A stretch of 8,100 bases of DNA from DSBN01 sp041686355. Lineage in GTDB: Bacteria; Spirochaetota; Spirochaetia; DSM-16054; Sediminispirochaetaceae. Below the pieces are notes generated by a model. That model did no database searches. It was not told where the DNA came from and worked only from the letters and a program-made list of their open reading frames with translations. Positions within the stretch are counted from its first letter, which is position 1. Each line of letters begins with the position of its first letter. Where the stretch lies: contig JAWLDZ010000097.1 of NCBI GenBank assembly GCA_041686355.1, positions 1-8,100 on the forward strand, in the 5' to 3' direction. Below are positions 1 to 6,394 of the stretch, one piece after another. A program made the position numbers and the translations under genes.

Positions 1-123
1 CATAGAGCGGATAATCTGTACCAGTCCGAGGTGAATGTCAATTCGGACCGCCCCCCGTTTCACCAGCAGCTGCCCGAGGGTATTGAGCAGGACCATCAGA
101 AGTAACGCAATATAGGGGTTCAT
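1..123 (-). CDS. Small EamA/SMR-type membrane protein, second of a pair (partial, cut by window edge)
   Basis: The gene starts at ATG 123-121 and runs off the left edge, so only the first 41 residues are visible. They begin MNPYIALLLMVLLNTLGQLL and continue with VKRGA. A first membrane helix containing an N-x-x-G-Q pattern followed by a basic K-R-G turn is the usual opening of ArnE/ArnF and other small drug/metabolite transporter (DMT) proteins. The ATG overlaps the preceding gene's stop codon by one base (TAATG), which indicates translational coupling. A purine-rich AAGGGGA lies about 9 nt upstream. Adjacent small DMT proteins commonly form heterodimers, so this is probably the partner of the gene at 123-584. 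The substrate cannot be read from the fragment. Confidence 0.72.
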   Translation of the reverse strand, partial: MNPYIALLLMVLLNTLGQLLVKRGAVRIDIHLGLVQIIRSM

Positions 124-584
124 TATAGGCTTCCCCTTTCGCTGCTTTTTTCAACGGCTTTCTTTTGCCGTACCTCGCCGTAAGACACCAGACTGACCCC
201 CATCATCAGCAGCAAGGCTCCGACCATCTTACCGACGGTCAAAACCTCGTTGAAAAAGAGAAATGAAACCCCCAGCACCAGCACATAACCGATACTCATC
301 AGCGGATAGGCCAGCACCAGCTTGAGCTTGCGCAGCAGAAAGACCCACAACAGCCCGCGCAGGAGAAAAAAGAAATAGGTTCCTAAGACAAATGCCAGGG
401 CCAGATGGGAAGCGGGAATCCCAGAGATGACCTGCTTAGAACCAAGTACCATACCGGCCAATTTGGCACTGGCCTGTCCGGCGGTCAGGCAGAGATACGA
501 GAGCAGCAGCAGAATAGCGACGGTGTTTTTTTTATAGGGCCCTTTATTTGGGAGTGCTGATGGGCGATGGACTTTACTTTTCAT
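123..584 (-). CDS. Small EamA/SMR-type (ArnE/ArnF-like) four-helix membrane protein
   Basis: This is a 153-residue inner-membrane protein with four predicted helices at about residues 20-40, 60-84, 88-113 and 117-136. Helix 1 carries the G-Q-x-x-x-K pattern. Helix 3 begins LAYPLMSIGYVL and ends with FNEVLT, which resembles the AYP-L-S...HEP stretch of ArnE/ArnF, the two-subunit flippase for undecaprenyl-phosphate-aminoarabinose. The family's usual length is 110-150; this protein has about 20 extra basic residues at its N-terminus. The start is ATG 584, three nt after the ftsK stop (TAG 590-588), with only a weak GAGTAGG upstream, so translation is probably coupled to ftsK. DMT membership is well supported, but the substrate is unknown. 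A lipid-carrier-linked sugar is a reasonable guess given uppP nearby; a multidrug or polyamine exporter is the alternative. Confidence 0.82.
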   Translation of the reverse strand: MKSKVHRPSALPNKGPYKKNTVAILLLLSYLCLTAGQASAKLAGMVLGSKQVISGIPASHLALAFVLGTYFFFLLRGLLWVFLLRKLKLVLAYPLMSIGYVLVLGVSFLFFNEVLTVGKMVGALLLMMGVSLVSYGEVRQKKAVEKSSERGSL

Positions 585-587
585 AGC

Positions 588-3053
588 CTACTCGGGACGA
601 CGCTCGTCGGGCATGTGCAGCACTTCCCGGGCCTTGCTGCCGTTCTGCGGCCCCACAATGCCGCGGTGCTCCATCTCCTCTACCAGTCGGGCGGCGCGGT
701 TGTAGCCGATTTTCAGCCGTCGCTGCAGATAGCTGGCAGAGGCCTTTCCGGCACTGGCAACTACCTCCAGGGCTTTGTTCATTAGAGGGTCGTTGGCCGC
801 AGTAGTATCTCCCCCGTCCCACTCCTCTTCATCATCCTCGAAAAAGATATCCTCGTCGATATAATCCGGCTCACCGAGGGTACGCACGTAATCTGCGACA
901 TGCTCCACCTCTTCCTCCGACAGGTAAGCTCCCTGTATACGAGTGGGGTGCGGATTCCAGGCCGAGGTAAACAGCATATCCCCCTGTCCCAGGAGTTTGT
1001 CCGCCCCCACTGCATCGATGATAATACGGGAGTCGAACTTGTTGGCCACCATAAAGGCGATGCGCGATGGAATATTGGCCTTGATCAGCCCGGTGATTAC
1101 GTCGATCGAGGGGCGCTGGGTGGCCAACACCAGGTGGATGCCCACCGCCCGGCTCATGGCAGCCAGCCGTGCCAGGGTCGACTCCAGCTCCTTGCCGCTG
1201 GTAGCCATAAGGTCGGCAAACTCATCCACAATTACCATGATGTAGGGCAGCGGCTGGGTGGCCAGCCGTTTGCGCTTGATTTTGCGGTTGTAAGAGCCGA
1301 TGTCCCGCACCCCCAGGGCATCGAGCAGGGCATACCGCCGCTCCATCTCGTACAAGAGATACTGCAGGGCCTGGAAGGCGCGCTTGGCCTCGGTAATAAC
1401 CGGGGTAAGCAGGTGAGGAATGTCGTTGTACAGCTTGAGCTCCACGATCTTGGGGTCGATCAGTACCATCCGCACCTCGTCGGGGCTGCGGGTGTACAGC
1501 ACCGAGCAGATAATGGAGTTTACCGAGACCGATTTACCTGACCCGGTAGCTCCGGCAATGAGCAGGTGCGGGGTTTGGGCCAGATCAACAATCTGCGTTT
1601 CGCCGGTAATATCCTTTCCCAGAATGATGGGAATCTTTTTATCCGAGCCCTTCAGATCGTCGCTCTGCAGCATCTCCTTGAAGGATACCAAGGCCCGCTT
1701 CTTGTTCGGTACTTCAATGCCCACCGCATGTTTCCCCGGAATAGGGGCTACAATACGCACCCGGCTGGCAGCCAGGCGCAGGGCGATGTTGTCGGCCAGG
1801 TTTACTATCTTTGACAGTTTCACCCCCGGTGCCGGAAGAATCTCAAACATGGTAATTACCGGCCCCTTCTGAATACCGGTTACCTCGGCGGAGATTTTAA
1901 ACTCCTCCAGGGTGTGCTTCAGTACCTCCGCCCATTCACGGGTCTCCTCATCGATAACCCAGTAGTGGCGGTCGGGATACTCCTTCAGCAGTTCATCTTC
2001 GGGTACCGTGTAATTCTTATAGGTAAACCGTTTGGCCGGCTTGGCCTCCCGCAGCTGCAGCTGGGCCCCCTTGGGCGGGGGAGGTCCGGTATGAGAGACC
2101 GGCTCGGCCTCGACCACCTCGTACACCTGCACGCCCCCGGACGAGCTACTGGATGATGAGCCCTCCAGGGGCTGCTCATCATCCAGTTCTGCCTCCGACT
2201 CCAAATCCGGTTCCGGGTCAAGCTCGGCATCATTCAGCTCGGCGTAATACCCTAGATCATCGTCAAGATCGTCCTCAAGATCATCGTCGAGGTCTTCTTC
2301 ATAATGGTCTTCGATATCGTCCTGATCATTATCATCCTGATCATTGCGGAACTTATCAAAATCGATTTCTATCGGCTCGTCCGGATATGGTTCGCTGGAC
2401 TCCCCGTTGATTCTCAGCTTTGGAGCTTCAGGGATATGGGGAAAGGAGATACCCCCCTTCGGCTCTTCAAAGGGCTCCCACTCCTGCAGCTCTTCTTCCG
2501 AATCCTCTGAAGCTAACATTTCCAGTGGCTCACTGCTTTCCGGCTGCGGTGCAGATTCCGGTTCGTGTTCCGATTCTGCCTCAGGGGCACTCAGCAGTTT
2601 TGGTCCGGCCGCAAACAGACGCAGGCCCTCGAAAATATGCATCGTCAGAATATACAAAGCTACAACCTCAGCCGCACCTAACAGCAGCATCAGCGTCGCG
2701 GCTACTTTCGGACCGAAGACAGCCGCCAGCACTCCAGCGGCGGGGCCGTAATTTCCCAGGGTCAGCTGAATAACCAGTGCAAAGGTAAGCAGAGGCAGCA
2801 CTGCGGCCGTCATAACAAACAAGGTTTTCTTCATAAATCGGGACAGTAAAACCATAACACCCAGGGCACACAGGTAGAGGGGCACATAATAGGCCAACAG
2901 GCTATAGCTCCGCCCCAAAAACTGTCCCGGCCGGGCAATCACATCCGGAAGAGTAGTAAAACCAATGGAATAGAATATAAGGGATAGAAACACATATAGT
3001 CCGCCAGCGATACTCATAATCGCTGCACTGCTTTTTAACACACGCCGCTGCAC
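588..3053 (-). CDS. ftsK: DNA translocase FtsK/SpoIIIE
   Basis: This septum-located DNA pump is ATP-driven and moves chromosome termini and helps resolve dimers during division. From the GTG at 3053 it is 821 residues, normal for the family. Four membrane helices lie at about 8-31, 52-71, 78-97 and 117-138, followed by a very acidic linker (about 150-310) ending in a run of serines. The motor domain then begins near 350. Walker A GATGSGKS is at 501-508, Walker B VIVDEFADLM at 607-616, and ATQRPSIDVITGLIKANIPSR is present just after. A winged-helix DNA-reading gamma domain occupies about 755-815 and includes YLQRRLKIGYNRAARLVEEM. The GTG start is chosen because AGAGGAGG lies 5 nt upstream and is followed directly by a short basic segment and helix 1. 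The frame stays open upstream into the sequence gap, so a longer N-terminus is possible but less likely. Confidence 0.95.
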   Translation of the reverse strand: MQRRVLKSSAAIMSIAGGLYVFLSLIFYSIGFTTLPDVIARPGQFLGRSYSLLAYYVPLYLCALGVMVLLSRFMKKTLFVMTAAVLPLLTFALVIQLTLGNYGPAAGVLAAVFGPKVAATLMLLLGAAEVVALYILTMHIFEGLRLFAAGPKLLSAPEAESEHEPESAPQPESSEPLEMLASEDSEEELQEWEPFEEPKGGISFPHIPEAPKLRINGESSEPYPDEPIEIDFDKFRNDQDDNDQDDIEDHYEEDLDDDLEDDLDDDLGYYAELNDAELDPEPDLESEAELDDEQPLEGSSSSSSSGGVQVYEVVEAEPVSHTGPPPPKGAQLQLREAKPAKRFTYKNYTVPEDELLKEYPDRHYWVIDEETREWAEVLKHTLEEFKISAEVTGIQKGPVITMFEILPAPGVKLSKIVNLADNIALRLAASRVRIVAPIPGKHAVGIEVPNKKRALVSFKEMLQSDDLKGSDKKIPIILGKDITGETQIVDLAQTPHLLIAGATGSGKSVSVNSIICSVLYTRSPDEVRMVLIDPKIVELKLYNDIPHLLTPVITEAKRAFQALQYLLYEMERRYALLDALGVRDIGSYNRKIKRKRLATQPLPYIMVIVDEFADLMATSGKELESTLARLAAMSRAVGIHLVLATQRPSIDVITGLIKANIPSRIAFMVANKFDSRIIIDAVGADKLLGQGDMLFTSAWNPHPTRIQGAYLSEEEVEHVADYVRTLGEPDYIDEDIFFEDDEEEWDGGDTTAANDPLMNKALEVVASAGKASASYLQRRLKIGYNRAARLVEEMEHRGIVGPQNGSKAREVLHMPDERRPE
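2320..2345 (-). repeat. Direct repeat (11 bp, 15-bp period) in the ftsK acidic linker
   Basis: The plus-strand unit tcctgatcatt occurs at 2320-2330 and again at 2335-2345. On the coding strand the 15-bp period encodes two copies of N-D-Q-D-D. Further Asp/Glu-Leu repeats follow down to about 2240. Confidence 0.75.
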
Positions 3054-3119
3054 ACGTACCTCCTCTTTTCTAGTATCGGCCAATTTTCTAAGAACGTCAG
3101 AAGAAATCCTTAGAAGAAA
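3054..3119 (-). other. Short stretch between the assembly gap and ftsK
   Basis: These 66 bases hold the ftsK ribosome binding site and otherwise no recognisable gene. On the minus strand only the ftsK frame is open, while the other two frames hit stops within 25 bases of the gap edge. If uppP reads through the gap, it must stop inside the gap or in the first bases here, unless it shares the ftsK frame. Confidence 0.5.
3059..3066 (-). promoter_or_regulatory. Strong ribosome binding site deciding the ftsK start
   Basis: On the minus strand AGAGGAGG is followed by a 5-nt spacer (TACGT) and then GTG at 3053-3051, in frame with ftsK. It is one of the two best Shine-Dalgarno matches in the window and is the reason for placing the ftsK start here and not inside the assembly gap. 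Confidence 0.75.
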
Positions 3120-3219
3120 NNNNNNNNNNNNNNNNNNNNNNNNNNNNNNNNNNNNNNNNNNNNNNNNNNNNNNNNNNNNNNNNNNNNNNNNNNNNNNNNN
3201 NNNNNNNNNNNNNNNNNNN
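3120..3219. other. Assembly gap (run of exactly 100 Ns)
   Basis: The run is exactly 100 Ns, the conventional placeholder for a scaffold gap of unknown size, so the real distance may be shorter or longer. It hides the last codons of uppP and the uppP-ftsK junction. Because UppP is only a few residues short of normal family length, and ftsK appears to start just after the gap, the missing sequence may be short. A small extra gene cannot be excluded. Confidence 0.97.
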
Positions 3220-3998
3220 CCGAGAATTCCGAGGGGAATCAGATAGAAACTGAACAGGTAGAGTTTTCCCCGGTGTACTATTTTCAGCAGCAACAGCAAA
3301 CTCAGCAGCCCTATTAGAAAGGCGCTGCAGAATCCAACGGCTACCGTCATTGGTGCGACCGAGACAAACAGGGCGTCTGCTTCTTTGAGTTTCAGCAGCA
3401 GTGCCCCGAGAATTGCGGGAATAGAGATGAGAAAAGAGTATTCTCCGGCCTTTTCACGGTTCATTCCCGACATCAGCGCCGCAGAGATGGTAATGCCCGC
3501 CCGAGATATTCCGGGAAAGACACCTAAGCCCTGGGCTATACCGGTATAAATGCCCTGTTTTACTCCGATGGTTCCGTAGTTCACCGTTCCCTGTTGAAAA
3601 CGGGTCCACACCAGAATCAGGCCGGTCACAATAAAAAGGACCGACACCAGTTTTATATTTGCCCCGGGATCCAGGGTTTCAATTCCAAGCCCCAACCCAG
3701 CAGTCAGCACAGTGGCGATCATTATCACCCCAAACAAGCGCAGGTTCTCCAGATCCTCTTCGCTGCGCCGGAGTATCAAAGTTCGTCCCAGGGACAGCAG
3801 CAGACGCCCCACCCGGTCGCGAAAGACAATCAAGACTACAAACAGGGTTGCCACGTGCATAATCACATCGAACAGCATTGGGACATCTTCCAATGCCATA
3901 AATCGTCGAAACACCACTAAATGTCCTGAGCTTGATACCGGCAGGAATTCGGTGACCCCCTGCATTGCACCCAGAAGAATTGATTGTATGAAGGTCAT
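3220..3998 (-). CDS. uppP: Undecaprenyl-diphosphatase UppP (BacA), C-terminus lost in assembly gap
   Basis: This integral membrane phosphatase converts undecaprenyl pyrophosphate to undecaprenyl phosphate on the outer face of the membrane. It recycles the carrier for peptidoglycan and other polymers, and overproduction gives bacitracin resistance. The visible 259 residues (usual family length about 265-275) carry both signature regions. The first is the (E/Q)xxxE motif QGVTEFLPVSSSGH, with Q13, E17 and His26. The second is PGISRAG at 162-168 with the essential Arg166, followed by the conserved EYSFLISIPA. The second serine of the usual PGxSRS motif is alanine. ATG 3998 is preceded by AAGGAG with a 5-nt spacer, 11 nt after the transglycosylase stop, so co-transcription is very likely. 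Only a handful of C-terminal residues should be missing. Confidence 0.96.
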
Positions 3999-4003
3999 AG
4001 ATA

Positions 4004-4009
4004 CTCCTT
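4004..4009 (-). promoter_or_regulatory. Ribosome binding site of uppP
   Basis: On the minus strand AAGGAG sits directly after the transglycosylase TAA stop (4012-4010) and 5 nt before the uppP ATG. The whole junction is only 11 nt, so ribosomes ending the upstream gene finish on this site. This supports operon membership and fixes the uppP start. Confidence 0.85.
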
Positions 4010-6394
4010 TTATTGGCCGAAATACTCTTTGATAAGCCTTGTAGGTTCAATATCCTGATAAAAATACCCATAAAGCACCGACGATACAAGCACCTTGCGT
4101 CCGTAATGTGATGTTTCCTGAAAGGGAATTAATTCGAGCAGCAGATCCTCCGGGACTCCGCCAGCATCCCGGACCCAGCGTCTGACCCGGGTAATCCCGC
4201 CGTTGTAGGCAAACAGGGCTTGGCTCAGATTATCCGTACGCCCACTCAGGTGTGCCAGGTACCAGGATCCCAGCCGCAGGTTCAGCTGCGGATCGGTCAG
4301 GGTATGTATGGGAACCCCAATTCTTCCGGCCACATCCTCTGCGGTGGAGGGCATCAGCTGGCTCAGCCCTACCGCACCGGCGGATGAACTTATATCCGCT
4401 TTAAAGTGGCTCTCTTCCCTGACCAGGGCATAAAAGATATGCGGAGGAAGTTCATACTCGGCGGTAAGTGGCTCAATAAAATAATCGTAGGCCGCCGGGT
4501 ACAGGAGCTGTACGTCCTTGCGGCCGATAGGGGCGCGGGTATCCCGGCAATAACGCCCGAACATCCGCAGCGACTCCAGGTACATTCCGCGGGCCTGCAG
4601 CCTCGCCGTCCATTTCCTAACCGTCTGAAGCTGCAGCCCGGCGACATAGGCGCGGTCCGTACCGTAGCGTCGATAGGCCTCATCATCCAGCCCGAACTTG
4701 ACATAGCCGTTTATAAGAGCATCCTCCGTCGTTCCCCAAGAGCGGGAAACACCACTGCTATTCGGCTCCTGATCCGGCAGCAGTCGGCAGAAATCGGAGG
4801 GCTCCATTACATCGATAGAGATGTCGTAGCGCTCCAGTGCGGCTGCCGCCATTAGACGGTAATAAAGGCCGGCACCGGTCCCCCACGAGTTCTTCACCGC
4901 TGTTTCCAGCCACCGAATAATCTGCTGCCGACCGGCAGACAGATACCCCTCTTCCGCAGCTCGGGCGGAGATATATGCAGCCCGGGCTGCAGCAACACCG
5001 GGAGCAGCCTGTGATAGTTCGTTGGCAACTACCGCAATCTGTGTCCACTGACGGCGGCTGATCAGGCGGTCGATTAGATTGTAAAGCACATCAGAATAAT
5101 ACGCGGGGTCCTGCCACTGCTCTGCTGCATCCGGCAGCAGCGAGACCGCCTCCGCCGTGTTAGCCCGAAAGGTACAGTCAAAGATGTACCACCGAATCCG
5201 CTGCGCTTCTGCCGGCGGAGAGAGCTCTAGAGCGCGCTCGTACAGTTCCCGCGCCCGGGAAAAACGGCCCAGCTTACGGGCCAGGTAAGCTTCGGTTTCC
5301 AGCATCCAAAATAGGGCTATTTGAACTGCCGGAGAGTGGGACGACACCGAATCCCCGACTATCGCATCCAGCCGACGGCGCCCCGTCTCGGCTGCAGCAT
5401 AAGCCTCCAGGGTACGTCCCGAGTACAGCCCGCTTAAGGTAAACTCATCGTTTATCACCTTCGAGATAAGTCCGTAGACCTCACTGCCGTCATGAAGATT
5501 TTCAGCAGCCACGTTTATAAAGTGTAGATAATGGGAGAAGGAAGTGCCGTATTCGCTATTGGCATAGGCGTATTTCCCCTGGAGCACACTGTATTCGAGC
5601 TGCGAGAAAACATCCGGCGACAGGTGCATTAAGCTCATCTCACCCTCTGATTCAAACAGTTCACCGGGCAGCTGCTCCCTGGTATAAGCGGCAACTAACT
5701 CCATCAGCAGCTGCCCCCAGACTGGATCAGCAGTTCTATATGCCTGTTTTACCCGGAGCAGCAGAAATCGAGCCTGGAGCTCAGGTTCCGCCTGTGCGGA
5801 GACGAGGGGCTGATACTCTTCCACCGCCTCCAGAAAGGGCCCCGACCGACCGGTCTCTAAAAGCGCCCTTGCATATAAGACAGCCATCTGCGCACTGACT
5901 CCCGATACCGAATGATTTTCAAAATAGTTGATAAGTTCCTGCCATTTTTTTTGCCGGCCGAGGATTCGCACATACTCCTCCGAAGCACACCTAGACAGTT
6001 CTGAGTTTGACTTTTCAGCGGCATAGAGAAACAGTTTTTCCGCGCTTACCGCCTTTTCCTGTATCCCCGCATAAATGCCCAGAAAGAAGGCGGCGTTTGC
6101 ACTGTAGCGGTCTACAATTTCCGGGTCCAGCGTTCCTGTGGCGATACTATTAAACAGATCTTCAGTTTGGGAGGGATCCTTAGGCTGTAACGAGTTGATT
6201 AGGGATGTGAGGTCAGTGGAACCCCGTTCACTTGCGAAAAGGGGCGTAGAGAGGGTCAATGAGGTACAGAGAATCAGTAACAGGAATACATCGACTCCCC
6301 GGGGCAGGTTAGTCCGTTTTTGGGATAAAGATACTGTTTTCTGCGTAAATGAGGTCCGGATTACGGATTTCGTTTTCTTCTGCAATTTTATCAT
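4010..6394 (-). CDS. Soluble lytic transglycosylase (Slt70-like, GH23) with long helical-repeat N-terminal region
   Basis: This enzyme cleaves the MurNAc-GlcNAc bond of peptidoglycan, leaving 1,6-anhydro-MurNAc ends. The C-terminal catalytic domain (about residues 640-770 of 794) has all the expected motifs: REESHF with catalytic Glu661, GAVGLSQLMPSTA, and AYNGG at 729-733. Ahead of it lie about 580 residues of alpha-helical, TPR-like repeats, comparable to the U-shaped domain of Slt70 but longer (E. coli Slt70 is about 645 in total). A hydrophobic stretch FLLLILCTSLTLSTPLFA near residues 38-55 after a basic region reads as a signal peptide, so the protein acts outside the cytoplasm. The start is uncertain. 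ATG 6394 is the nearest standard start to the signal peptide, but it lies 86 nt inside the LysM gene and has no Shine-Dalgarno. Confidence 0.93.
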   Translation of the reverse strand: MIKLQKKTKSVIRTSFTQKTVSLSQKRTNLPRGVDVFLLLILCTSLTLSTPLFASERGSTDLTSLINSLQPKDPSQTEDLFNSIATGTLDPEIVDRYSANAAFFLGIYAGIQEKAVSAEKLFLYAAEKSNSELSRCASEEYVRILGRQKKWQELINYFENHSVSGVSAQMAVLYARALLETGRSGPFLEAVEEYQPLVSAQAEPELQARFLLLRVKQAYRTADPVWGQLLMELVAAYTREQLPGELFESEGEMSLMHLSPDVFSQLEYSVLQGKYAYANSEYGTSFSHYLHFINVAAENLHDGSEVYGLISKVINDEFTLSGLYSGRTLEAYAAAETGRRRLDAIVGDSVSSHSPAVQIALFWMLETEAYLARKLGRFSRARELYERALELSPPAEAQRIRWYIFDCTFRANTAEAVSLLPDAAEQWQDPAYYSDVLYNLIDRLISRRQWTQIAVVANELSQAAPGVAAARAAYISARAAEEGYLSAGRQQIIRWLETAVKNSWGTGAGLYYRLMAAAALERYDISIDVMEPSDFCRLLPDQEPNSSGVSRSWGTTEDALINGYVKFGLDDEAYRRYGTDRAYVAGLQLQTVRKWTARLQARGMYLESLRMFGRYCRDTRAPIGRKDVQLLYPAAYDYFIEPLTAEYELPPHIFYALVREESHFKADISSSAGAVGLSQLMPSTAEDVAGRIGVPIHTLTDPQLNLRLGSWYLAHLSGRTDNLSQALFAYNGGITRVRRWVRDAGGVPEDLLLELIPFQETSHYGRKVLVSSVLYGYFYQDIEPTRLIKEYFGQ

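Noticed and set aside
900..1541. A 213-codon plus-strand frame antisense to ftsK
   Set aside because: It lies opposite the conserved FtsK motor domain, has no ribosome binding site or recognisable motif, and reads as a codon-bias shadow.
588..3998. A single 1,136-codon UppP-FtsK reading frame
   Set aside because: It exists only because 100 Ns contain no stop codons. Both halves have complete family-typical features and their own ribosome binding sites.
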